Shown in pieces: positions 6,829 through 14,548 of a stretch of DNA of 31,738 bases. The DNA is taken from assembly GCF_910579365.1 (NCBI RefSeq), contig NZ_CAJTUX010000027.1, positions 1-31,738 of the forward strand, given 5' to 3'. The translations under genes were made by a program, and so were the position numbers. Each line of letters starts with the position of its first letter. Position 1 is the stretch's first letter. The notes beneath the pieces are model-generated. The model saw only the letters and a program-made list of their open reading frames with translations, had not been told where the DNA came from and did not search any database. The stretch comes from an uncultured Oscillibacter sp. GTDB lineage: Bacteria; Bacillota; Clostridia; Oscillospirales; Oscillospiraceae.

Positions 6829-9800
6829 TTAGTATTTAATCTCCCCCGTATACACCAGCTTCGCGTCCCCGGTCAGGGTAACCCCCTCGTCGGTGTAGTG
6901 GACAATCAGCTCCCCGCCCTTCACCCGGACGGTGATGTCCCGGCCCTTTTCGCAAAGGCCGTTGGCAACCGCGGCTACCACGGCGGCGCAGGCCCCGGTG
7001 CCGCAGGCCATGGTCTCCCCGCTGCCCCGCTCCCAAACCCGCATTTTGATGGTGCTGGGGTTTACCACCCGGATGAACTCCGTGTTGATGCGCTCCGGGA
7101 AGTAGGGCGCGTGCTCGAACCGGGGGCCGATGAAGTCGATGTCCACCGCGTCCACCCGGTCGCAGAAGACCACGCAGTGGGGGTTGCCCATGTCTACGCA
7201 GGTGATGTTGTAGGGCCGTCCGGCGATGCGGACGGGATAGTCCACCACCTGCTTTTCCGCGATGGTGAATTTCAGCGCCGCCGTGTCCAGAGCGGCCTTC
7301 CCCATGTCCACGCTGGCGGAGGTAACCTTCCCGTTGGTGGTGTAGAGGGTGACGGTCCGCAGGCCGCTGCCGGTCTCCACGGTGACGGTCTCCCCGGCGG
7401 CGAGGCCGTTGTCATAGAGGTACTTTCCCAGGCAGCGCAGGGCGTTGCCCGCCATTTTCCCCTCGCTGCCGTCGGCGTTGAACATGCGCATTTTCGCGTC
7501 GGCGATGGCGGAGCGCTCGATCAGAATAATGCCGTCGGCCCCCACGCCGTAGTGCCGGTGGCAGAAGGTGACGCACAGGGACTCCGGGCAGGTGATCTGC
7601 CCGTCGAAGTTCTCCAGGAAGATGTAGTCGTTGCCGCAGGTCTGCATCTTGGTGAAGGGCAGTTTCTCCCGCCGCTCCCGCAGGTGGCAGATGTCCACCA
7701 GCTCCGTGTTCCCCTGGCTGTAGCGGGACTCCAGAATGTCCGCCAGGGCCCCGGCGGTGTCCAGGCTGGTCAGGCAGGGGATGCCCAGCTGGACGCAGCG
7801 GTGGTTCAGGCGGATGAAGTCCCGGATGTAGTCCGGTTCCGTGGAGCCGGTGAGGATGACGTAGTCGATCTTTCCGGCCTCCAGCAGCTGGAAGACCCGG
7901 TTGTCCTGGCCCAGTTTGCCCACCACTTCCACGCTGGTGCCCAGGCCCTCGATCTCGCGGGCGGTGCGCTCGGTGGCGTAGAGCCGGAAGCCCAGCTCGT
8001 CCAGCTTCCGGGCGGTGTCGATGATCTCCGGCTGGTCCCGGCGGTTGACGGAAATCAGCACGCCCCGTTTCTCCTCGCTCTCCACCTTGTACCCGGCGGA
8101 GACCAGGCCCTTGAACAGGGCCTCCTGCATGTTCTTCCCCAGGCCCAGCACCTCCCCGGTGGACTTCATCTCCGGAGAGAGGGCCGCGTTGGCGTCGGTG
8201 ATCTTTTCGAAGGAGAAGACGGGGACCTTGACGGCCACATAGGGCGGCTGGCGGTACAGTCCCGTGCCGTAGCCCAGGGACTTGAGGGGCTGCCCCACCA
8301 TGACCCGGGTGGCCAGGTCCACCATGGGCACGCCGGTGACCTTGGAAATGTAGGGCACCGTCCGGCTGGCCCGGGGATTCACCTCGATGACGTAGAGCTC
8401 CCCCTGGTAGATGAGGTACTGGATGTTGATGAGGCCCCGGGTGCCGAGAGACAGGGCCAGCTTCTCGGAGCAGTCGATGATGGTCTTCAGCATCCGGTCC
8501 CCGATGGAGAAGGGGGGATAGACGGCGATGGAGTCCCCGGAGTGGACGCCGGTGCGCTCGATGTGCTGCATAACGCCGGGAATCAGCACGTCCGTGCCGT
8601 CGGAGATCACGTCCACCTCCAGCTCCTTCCCCATGAGATACTGGTCCACCAGGACGGGGTTCTCCACCTTGCCGGAGAGGATGACGTTCATATAGGTCCG
8701 CACGTCCCCGTCGTTGTGGGCGATGACCATGTTCTGCCCGCCGATGACGTAGCTGGGCCGCAGCAGGACGGGGTAGCCCAGCTCGTTGGCGGCGGCCAGG
8801 GCCTCCTCCATGCCCAGGACCCCCTTCCCCTGGGGGCGCTTGATGTGGAAGCGCTCCAGAAGTTCGTCGAAGCGCTCCCGGTCCTCCGCCATGTCGATGG
8901 ACTCGGCGGAGGTGCCCAGAATGGGGATGCCCCTGCCGTCCAGGAACTTCGTGAGCTTGATGGCCGTCTGTCCGCCGAAGGCCACCACCACGCCCACGGG
9001 CTGTTCCGCTTCTATGATGTGCATCACGTCCTCGGGGCAGAGGGGCTCGAAATAGAGGCGGTCGGCGGTGTCGTAGTCCGTGGAGACAGTCTCCGGGTTG
9101 TTGTTGACGATGACCACGTCATAGCCCAGCTCCTTGAGGGTCCAGACGCAGTGGACGGAGGAGTAGTCAAACTCAATGCCCTGGCCGATGCGGATGGGGC
9201 CGGAGCCCAGGACCATGATGACCGGCCGGCCGGACCGGGGGAAGGCCCGGGACTCGCAGAAGCGGTCGAAGCTGGAGTAGAAATAGGGGGTCTCCGCGTC
9301 GAACTCCGCGCCGCAGGTGTCCACCATTTTGTAGACGGCCCTCCGGCTCTCCCCGGGCAGGCGTTCCGCCCCGGAGAGGCGGAGCAGGGTCTCGTCGGGA
9401 TAGCCCAGGCGCTTGCCCTCCTCATAGCGCGCGGCCGTCAGGCCCCCGCTCTCCAGGGCCCGTTCGAAGTCCGCCATGCCCTGGAGCTTCCAGAGGAACC
9501 AGCGGTCGATCTTCGTGATGGAAAAAATCTCGTCCGGGCCGACGCCGGACTTCAGCGCCTCGAAGACGGTGAAGAGCCGCCGGTCGTCCACCCGCCGGAG
9601 CCGCTCCCGGATGGGGGCGGGATCGCTGTCCTTCCGGTTCAGGCTGTCCTGCCCGATCTCCGCCCCCCGGACGGCCTTCATCAGGGCCATCTCGAAGCTG
9701 GGGGCGATGGACATGACCTCGCCGGTGGCCTTCATCTGGGTGCCCAGGGTCCGGGAGGCATCGGCGAATTTGTCGAAGGGCCACTTGGGCATTTTCACCA

Positions 9801-10860
9801 CGATGTAGTCCAGCGTGGGCTCGAAGCAGGCGCAGGTCTTGCCGGTGATGTCGTTTTTGATCTCGTCCAGGGTGTAGCCCAGGGCGATTTTCGCCGTGAT
9901 CTTGGCGATGGGGTAGCCCGTGGCCTTGGAGGCCAGGGCCGAGGACCGGGACACCCGGGGGTTCACCTCGATGACGGCGTACTCGAAGCTGTCGGGGGCC
10001 AACGCCAGCTGGACGTTGCACCCGCCCACGATGCCCAGGTGGGCGATGATGTCCAGAGAGGCGGAGCGGAGCATCTGGAACTCCCGGTCCGCCAGGGTCT
10101 GGGCGGGGGCCACCACGATGGAGTCCCCGGTGTGGACGCCCACGGGGTCCAGGTTCTCCATGGAGCAGACGGCGATGACGTTCCCCGCGCCGTCCCGCAT
10201 GGTCTCAAACTCGATTTCCTTCCAGCCGAAGATGGCCTTCTCAATCAGCACCTGGGTGATGGGGGAGGCGTCCAGCCCCGTCTGGGCGATGACCCGCAGC
10301 TCCTCCTCGTCCTTGGCCGCGCCGCCTCCCGCGCCCCCCAGGGTGAAGGCGGGACGGACAATGACGGGATAACCGATGCGGGCGGCCACGTCCAGGGCCG
10401 CCTCCACGGTTTCCGCGATGCCGGAGGCAATCACCGGCTGGCCGATTTCCGCCATGGCCTCCTTGAAGAGCTCCCGGTCCTCGGCCCGGGAGATGGCGGC
10501 GGCGTTGGCGCCCAAAAGCCGGACGTTCTGCTCCGCCAGGAAGCCCTCTTTGTCCAGCTGCATGGCCAGGGTCAGGCCGGTCTGCCCCCCCAGGCCGGCG
10601 AGGAGGGAGTCCGGCCGCTCTTTGCGGATGATGCGCTTCATGGTCTCCACGGTGAGGGGCTCCAGGTAAATCTCGTCCGCCATGGCCTGATCGGTCATGA
10701 TGGTGGCGGGGTTGGAGTTGCAGAGGACCACGTTCACCCCGGCCTCCTTCAGGACCCGGCAGGCCTGGGCCCCGGCGTAGTCAAACTCGGCGGCCTGGCC
10801 GATGACAATGGGGCCGGAGCCGATGACCAGGACTTTTTGGATGCTGGTATCCAAGGGCAT
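6829..10860 (-). CDS. carB: CarB-DapF fusion: carbamoyl-phosphate synthase large subunit plus diaminopimelate epimerase
   Basis: A 1343-residue protein in one uninterrupted frame. Residues 1 to about 1060 are a full CarB: an N-terminal ATP-grasp half (carboxyphosphate step), an oligomerisation region about 400-540, a second ATP-grasp half beginning near VLGSGPIRIGQGIEFDY (about 545), and the MGS-like allosteric domain about 935-1050. Residues 1067-1343 are a full diaminopimelate epimerase (277 residues, usual size): KMQTCGNDY entry motif, catalytic cysteines Cys1143 in GNALRC and Cys1286 in ACGTGAC. CarB makes carbamoyl phosphate for pyrimidines and arginine; DapF converts LL- to meso-diaminopimelate for lysine and peptidoglycan. 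The junction is a short linker (about 1050-1066). No ATG with ribosome-binding site exists at the DapF border; where a start Met would be expected there is a Leu codon CTG. ATG overlaps the carA stop (TGATG). Domain calls are secure; that both halves are active as one chain is inferred. Confidence 0.92.
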   Translation of the reverse strand: MPLDTSIQKVLVIGSGPIVIGQAAEFDYAGAQACRVLKEAGVNVVLCNSNPATIMTDQAMADEIYLEPLTVETMKRIIRKERPDSLLAGLGGQTGLTLAMQLDKEGFLAEQNVRLLGANAAAISRAEDRELFKEAMAEIGQPVIASGIAETVEAALDVAARIGYPVIVRPAFTLGGAGGGAAKDEEELRVIAQTGLDASPITQVLIEKAIFGWKEIEFETMRDGAGNVIAVCSMENLDPVGVHTGDSIVVAPAQTLADREFQMLRSASLDIIAHLGIVGGCNVQLALAPDSFEYAVIEVNPRVSRSSALASKATGYPIAKITAKIALGYTLDEIKNDITGKTCACFEPTLDYIVVKMPKWPFDKFADASRTLGTQMKATGEVMSIAPSFEMALMKAVRGAEIGQDSLNRKDSDPAPIRERLRRVDDRRLFTVFEALKSGVGPDEIFSITKIDRWFLWKLQGMADFERALESGGLTAARYEEGKRLGYPDETLLRLSGAERLPGESRRAVYKMVDTCGAEFDAETPYFYSSFDRFCESRAFPRSGRPVIMVLGSGPIRIGQGIEFDYSSVHCVWTLKELGYDVVIVNNNPETVSTDYDTADRLYFEPLCPEDVMHIIEAEQPVGVVVAFGGQTAIKLTKFLDGRGIPILGTSAESIDMAEDRERFDELLERFHIKRPQGKGVLGMEEALAAANELGYPVLLRPSYVIGGQNMVIAHNDGDVRTYMNVILSGKVENPVLVDQYLMGKELEVDVISDGTDVLIPGVMQHIERTGVHSGDSIAVYPPFSIGDRMLKTIIDCSEKLALSLGTRGLINIQYLIYQGELYVIEVNPRASRTVPYISKVTGVPMVDLATRVMVGQPLKSLGYGTGLYRQPPYVAVKVPVFSFEKITDANAALSPEMKSTGEVLGLGKNMQEALFKGLVSAGYKVESEEKRGVLISVNRRDQPEIIDTARKLDELGFRLYATERTAREIEGLGTSVEVVGKLGQDNRVFQLLEAGKIDYVILTGSTEPDYIRDFIRLNHRCVQLGIPCLTSLDTAGALADILESRYSQGNTELVDICHLRERREKLPFTKMQTCGNDYIFLENFDGQITCPESLCVTFCHRHYGVGADGIILIERSAIADAKMRMFNADGSEGKMAGNALRCLGKYLYDNGLAAGETVTVETGSGLRTVTLYTTNGKVTSASVDMGKAALDTAALKFTIAEKQVVDYPVRIAGRPYNITCVDMGNPHCVVFCDRVDAVDIDFIGPRFEHAPYFPERINTEFIRVVNPSTIKMRVWERGSGETMACGTGACAAVVAAVANGLCEKGRDITVRVKGGELIVHYTDEGVTLTGDAKLVYTGEIKY

Positions 10861-11924
10861 CAGAGATCGCCTCCCTTCATCAAATCCACAAAGCGGTCAA
10901 AGAGGAACGCGGTGTCCCGGGGACCGCCCCGGGCCTCGGGGTGGAACTGGACCGTGAAGGCCCGGAGGCCGGGATAGTCCAGCCCCTCGCAGGTCTGGTC
11001 GTTGGCATTGGCGAAGGAGACGCGGCCGCAGGGCACGGAGTCTCCGTCCACGGCGTAGCCATGGTTTTGGCTGGTGATGTAGGTCCGCACGCCGCCCAAG
11101 TCCCGGACGGGCTGATTCACGCCCCGGTGGCCGTACTTGAGCTTATAGGTCCTCCCCCCCGCCGCCAGGGCGGTGAGCTGGTGGCCCAGGCAGATGCCGA
11201 AGAGGGGGACCTTGCCCAGGAGCTTTTGAATCTGCGCGATCGGAAAGACGTTCTCCGCCGGGTCCCCGGGGCCGTTGGAGAGCATGACGCCGTCAGGGTT
11301 CGAGGCCAGAACCGTCTCCGCCGGGGTGTCCGCCGGAAGGACGGTGACGGCGCAGCCCCGCCTCCGCAGCTCCTGGATGATGTTTTGCTTCGCGCCGTAG
11401 TCCAGCAGGGCGACGCGGAAGCGGGTCTCCCCCTCCGCGCCGTAGACAGCGGGCTCCCTACGGGTGACGGCGGCCACCGCGCCGGTGACGGCGTACTCCC
11501 GGAGGAAGGCGAGGTCCTGGGGGACCTGGCCGCAGATGCAGGCGTTCATGACGCCGGACTCCCGGATGATCCGGGTGAGCTGCCGGGTGTCCATGCCATA
11601 GAGGCCGGGGACGCCCCGCTCCTTCAAAAAGCCGTCCAGGTCCCCGCCGCAGCGGAAGTTGGAGGGGTGGGCGCACCACTCCCGGACCACATAGCCCCGG
11701 ACGCAGCAGTCCCCCTCAAAGTCCTGGGGGATGACGCCGTAGTTGCCGATGAGGGGATAGGTCTGCATGACGATCTGTCCCGCGTAGCTGGGGTCCGTCA
11801 GGGTCTCCACATAGCCGCACATGCCGGTGGTGAACACCAGCTCGCCGGTGGCCCCGGCCTCCGCGCCGAAGCGGACCCCCTCAAAAATCTGGCCGTCCGC
11901 CAGTACCAAATAGCCTTTTTCCAT
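10860..11924 (-). CDS. carA: Carbamoyl-phosphate synthase small subunit (glutaminase)
   Basis: Hydrolyses glutamine and channels ammonia to CarB. 354 residues. N-terminal CPSase small-subunit domain about 3-130 (LADGQIFEG, GELVFTTGMCGYVETLTDPSYAGQ); class I glutamine amidotransferase domain about 168-350 with nucleophile Cys245 in GICLGHQ, His328 and Glu330 in QFHPEA, and the SNGPGDP turn at 216-222. Start at the ATG at 11924 with GGGAGGA 5-6 nt upstream; the reading frame is open further upstream but the promoter at 11982-12010 makes longer versions unlikely. Its stop overlaps the CarB start by 1 nt. First gene of a two-gene carA-carB/dapF operon, divergent from the pyr operon. Confidence 0.97.
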   Translation of the reverse strand: MEKGYLVLADGQIFEGVRFGAEAGATGELVFTTGMCGYVETLTDPSYAGQIVMQTYPLIGNYGVIPQDFEGDCCVRGYVVREWCAHPSNFRCGGDLDGFLKERGVPGLYGMDTRQLTRIIRESGVMNACICGQVPQDLAFLREYAVTGAVAAVTRREPAVYGAEGETRFRVALLDYGAKQNIIQELRRRGCAVTVLPADTPAETVLASNPDGVMLSNGPGDPAENVFPIAQIQKLLGKVPLFGICLGHQLTALAAGGRTYKLKYGHRGVNQPVRDLGGVRTYITSQNHGYAVDGDSVPCGRVSFANANDQTCEGLDYPGLRAFTVQFHPEARGGPRDTAFLFDRFVDLMKGGDL

Positions 11925-11981
11925 GGATTCCTCCCGTCGAACGTTGGACGCGTGATTGCCTTCTTTAGTTTTGTCTTTCCT

Positions 11982-12010
11982 ATTATGAGGGTTTTTCCCG
12001 CCAGCGTCAA
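11982..12010 (-). promoter_or_regulatory. Sigma-A promoter of carA-carB/dapF
   Basis: Minus strand TTGACG (12010-12005), 17-nt spacer, CATAAT (11987-11982). Start would be near 11975, leaving a leader of about 50 nt. That is too short for a PyrR-type attenuator, and no terminator hairpin is visible in it. Confidence 0.8.
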
Positions 12011-12114
12011 TGACGGAATCCCCCGGCGGACGGCGAAGTTTTTCGGCGAGAGGTATTACTTTTTGTGAAAAACGTTCATAAGGCCCGGCGGCGAAAACTT
12101 CCATGGAAACCCCC

Positions 12115-12143
12115 TTGTAAAAGAGAGAAAGATGGTGTATGAT
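12115..12143 (+). promoter_or_regulatory. Sigma-A promoter of the small membrane protein gene
   Basis: TTGTAA (12115-12120), 17-nt spacer, TATGAT (12138-12143); start point near 12150, about 28 nt before the ATG at 12178, which has GGGAGGA upstream. Confidence 0.75.
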
Positions 12144-12177
12144 AAGTTTGATTTTTGAAAATTGGGAGGAAGCCGTT

Positions 12178-12363
12178 ATGAGCAAAACCGCAAGCATGGT
12201 CATGAAGATCATCGGCGCCAGTTTGGCCTTCGCCGCCTTCGTCTGCCTGTTGATCGGCGGCTGGCACGATCTCAGCGTGGGGTACTGCGGCATGAAAAAG
12301 CGCCTTACCCAGAGATTCAGCTCGGAATACGACGACTACGCCGACGAGGAGCTGTACGAGTGA
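12178..12363 (+). CDS. Small single-span membrane protein, unknown function
   Basis: 61 residues. A short basic-neutral start, one transmembrane segment about 8-28 (MKIIGASLAFAAFVCLLIGG), then a soluble tail with a basic stretch (MKKRLTQR, 39-46) and a very acidic end (EYDDYADEELYE). Start chosen at the ATG with GGGAGGA 7 nt upstream; an in-frame ATG at 12139 lies at the -10 element and is rejected. It has its own promoter and its own intrinsic terminator, so it is a true stand-alone gene placed between carA and pyrC. I do not recognise a family. Regulatory or membrane-protein-partner roles are possible but nothing in the sequence shows them. Confidence 0.75.
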   Translation: MSKTASMVMKIIGASLAFAAFVCLLIGGWHDLSVGYCGMKKRLTQRFSSEYDDYADEELYE

Positions 12364-12368
12364 CGCCT

Positions 12369-12404
12369 CCCCCCTCCCCGCTTTCGGGGCGGGGGAATTT
12401 TTTT
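12369..12404 (+). terminator. Intrinsic terminator after the small membrane protein gene
   Basis: C-rich arm pairs with G-rich arm (CCCCC-T-CCCCG against CGGGG-C-GGGGG, one internal mismatch) around a CTTT loop, followed by AA and seven T residues. It separates this gene from the pyr promoter 12 nt downstream. Confidence 0.9.
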
Positions 12405-12415
12405 GCGGCGGACGG

Positions 12416-12444
12416 TTGACAACGCCGCCGTTTTCCGCTATGAT
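12416..12444 (+). promoter_or_regulatory. Sigma-A promoter of the pyr operon
   Basis: TTGACA (12416-12421), 17-nt spacer, TATGAT (12439-12444). The start would be near 12451, only about 26 nt before the pyrC ATG, so there is no space for a PyrR-binding attenuator in this leader. Confidence 0.88.
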
Positions 12445-12476
12445 ACCTCGTTGAGAAAATGGAGAGGAGAACGTCT

Positions 12477-13814
12477 ATGCGTTTGCTGCTGACCGGCGGG
12501 ACCGTCTTTCGCGACGGGGGCTTCGAGCCTCTGGAGATTGCCGTTTCCAAAGGCCGTATTGTTTCCGTTTCCCCCAGCCTTCCCAGAGACGGCGCTTCCG
12601 TCCTTGAACTGCATAATTGTTTGATCGTTCCAGGTTTTGTCGATGTTCACGTCCATCTTCGACAGCCTGGATTTTCTTATAAGGAGACCGTGGCCTCCGG
12701 CACCGCCGCCGCCGCCGCCGGGGGCTATACCGCCGTGTGCGCCATGCCGAACCTGGACCCCGTGCCCGACTGCCCGGAGCATTTGCAGGCGGAGCTGGAG
12801 GCCGTCCGCCGGGACGCCCGGGTGCGGGTCTATCCCTACGGGGCCATCACCCGGGGGGAGAAGGGGGAGACCCTGGCGGACCTGGAGGGCCTGGCGCCCC
12901 TGGTTCCCGGTTTCTCCGACGACGGGCGGGGCGTCCAGTCGGAGGCGGTGATGCGGGAGGCCATGCTTCTGGCCAAACAACTGGACAGGCCCATCGCGGC
13001 CCACTGCGAGGACGAGTCCCTTTTGACCAAGGACTGGTGCGTCCACGACGGGGCCTTCGCCAAGAAACACGGTCTCCCCGGCAACGACCCCGCCAGCGAG
13101 TGGCGGCAGGTGGAGCGGGACATCCAACTGGTCCGGGAGACCGGGTGCCGCTATCACGTCTGCCACGTCTCCACGAAGGAGAGCGTCGCCCTCATCCGGG
13201 CGGCGAAGGCGAAGGGCCTTCCCGTCACCTGTGAGACCGGGCCCCACTACCTCTGCCTCTGCGACGAAGACCTGGAGGATCACGGGCGCTTCCGGATGAA
13301 TCCCCCCATCCGCTCCGCCGCCGACCGGGACGCGCTGGTGGAGGGCCTTTTGGACGGGACGGTGGACTGCGTCGCCACGGACCACGCCCCCCACTCGGCG
13401 GAGGAGAAGGCCAACGGGCTCCGGGGAAGTCTCAACGGCGTGGTGGGCCTGGAGTGCGCCTTCCCGGTGTTGTACACGGAGCTGGTGAAGACGGGGAGGG
13501 TCCCCCTGGAAACCATTTTAAACGCCCTGTGCGTGAACCCCCGGCGAATCTTCGGACTGCCGGGCGGGAAAATTGAGGAGGGCCAGATCGCCGATTTGAC
13601 GGTGCTGTCCCTGGACCACGGCGGCGTGGTGAACCCGGAGACCTTCCGCTCCCTGGGCCGGGCCACGCCCTTCGCCGGGCGGCGGGTGGAAGCCGCCGTC
13701 TGTATGACCCTGGTGGACGGAAAGCCTGTCTTTCCGGAGGGGCTGGAGCCGTCCCTCTATGGGACCATCGGAATTGCCCGGGGCTATGACCGCCGGTCAG
13801 GAGGGGAATCATGA
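12477..13814 (+). CDS. pyrC: Dihydroorotase, class I
   Basis: Cyclises carbamoyl-aspartate to dihydroorotate, step 3 of UMP synthesis. 445 residues, an amidohydrolase-fold zinc enzyme. Metal and active-site motifs: His58 and His60 in DVHVHLRQPG, Asp149 (GFSDDG) as the bridging Asp expected in class I enzymes, His176 (AAHCEDE), His230 (CHVSTKES) and catalytic Asp302 in ATDHAPH. Start at the ATG at 12477 with GGAGAGGAG 7 nt upstream; an in-frame ATG 18 nt earlier lacks a site. First gene of the operon; its stop overlaps pyrK (ATGA). In class I enzymes of this kind DHOase may associate with ATCase, which is encoded further along the operon; this is family knowledge. Confidence 0.96.
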   Translation: MRLLLTGGTVFRDGGFEPLEIAVSKGRIVSVSPSLPRDGASVLELHNCLIVPGFVDVHVHLRQPGFSYKETVASGTAAAAAGGYTAVCAMPNLDPVPDCPEHLQAELEAVRRDARVRVYPYGAITRGEKGETLADLEGLAPLVPGFSDDGRGVQSEAVMREAMLLAKQLDRPIAAHCEDESLLTKDWCVHDGAFAKKHGLPGNDPASEWRQVERDIQLVRETGCRYHVCHVSTKESVALIRAAKAKGLPVTCETGPHYLCLCDEDLEDHGRFRMNPPIRSAADRDALVEGLLDGTVDCVATDHAPHSAEEKANGLRGSLNGVVGLECAFPVLYTELVKTGRVPLETILNALCVNPRRIFGLPGGKIEEGQIADLTVLSLDHGGVVNPETFRSLGRATPFAGRRVEAAVCMTLVDGKPVFPEGLEPSLYGTIGIARGYDRRSGGES

Positions 13815-14548
13815 GAAAGACCATATTTACCCTGGAGCGCACCCGGCAATTGGCCGGAGACGTGTGGGAGCTGACCCTCGCCGGGGATACCTCCGCTGTC
13901 ACGGCCCCGGGCCAGTTTGTCAACCTTGAATTGCCGGGAAAGTTCCTCCGCCGGCCCATCTCCGTTTGCGGCTGGGACGGGGGGAGCCTGACTCTGCTGG
14001 TAAAGGAGGCGGGGGCGGGCACGAGGGAGCTGGTTCGCCTGCCGGAGGGAACAAAGCTGGACACACTGACGGGCCTGGGGAACGGCTTTGACGTCTCCGC
14101 CGCGCCGGAGGGGGCCGTTCTGGTGGGCGGCGGCATCGGCATCGCGCCGCTCTATGGCCTGGCAAAGCGCATGCTGGAGTCCGGGCGGAAGCCCGCCGCC
14201 GTTCTGGGCTTTCGGTCCGGGGAGGACGCCTTTTATCTTGAGGAGTTCGCCGCCCTGGGCCTGGAGCTCCGCCCCGCCTCGGAGGACGGAAGCCTTGGGA
14301 CGAAGGGCTTCGTCACCGATGCGCTGAAAAATCTCCCGGACTGCCGGTACGTTCTGGCCTGCGGCCCCGCGCCCATGCTGCGGGCCGTCTGCGCCCTGCC
14401 CCAGATCGCCGGAGGGCAGTTCAGCTTCGAGGCCCGGATGGCCTGCGGCTTCGGCGCCTGCGTGGGCTGCACCATTGAGACCGGGAACGGCCTTCGCCGG
14501 GTCTGCAAGGACGGACCCGTGTTCCGAAAGGAGGAACTCCTATGGTAG
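13811..14548 (+). CDS. pyrK: Dihydroorotate dehydrogenase electron-transfer subunit
   Basis: FAD and [2Fe-2S] subunit that passes electrons from PyrD to NAD+ in class 1B dihydroorotate dehydrogenase. 245 residues. FAD domain about 1-98 with RRPISV (47-52); NAD-binding part about 100-200 with VGGGIGIAPL (105-114) and CGPAPML; C-terminal cluster ligands Cys212, Cys217, Cys220 and Cys232 (ACGFGACVGC followed by RRVC). Overlaps pyrC by 4 nt and pyrD by 7 nt, consistent with coupled translation and a PyrD2-PyrK2 complex. Confidence 0.96.
   Translation: MRKTIFTLERTRQLAGDVWELTLAGDTSAVTAPGQFVNLELPGKFLRRPISVCGWDGGSLTLLVKEAGAGTRELVRLPEGTKLDTLTGLGNGFDVSAAPEGAVLVGGGIGIAPLYGLAKRMLESGRKPAAVLGFRSGEDAFYLEEFAALGLELRPASEDGSLGTKGFVTDALKNLPDCRYVLACGPAPMLRAVCALPQIAGGQFSFEARMACGFGACVGCTIETGNGLRRVCKDGPVFRKEELLW

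Noticed and set aside
6898..10977. A 1359-codon open frame on the plus strand opposite carB-dapF
   Set aside because: It mirrors the high-GC codon pattern of the real gene; the translation is low-complexity (Gly, Val, His, Leu), has no motifs, and the minus-strand frame is unmistakable CarB and DapF.
11925..12104. Longer carA starting at an ATG at 12104 with a GGGGG site
   Set aside because: It would add about 60 residues with no family match, and a near-consensus promoter lies inside the added part, closer to the ATG at 11924 which has a better ribosome-binding site.
12361..12477. PyrR-type attenuator before pyrC
   Set aside because: The hairpin at 12369-12404 ends the preceding small gene and lies upstream of the pyr promoter, not in the pyr leader.
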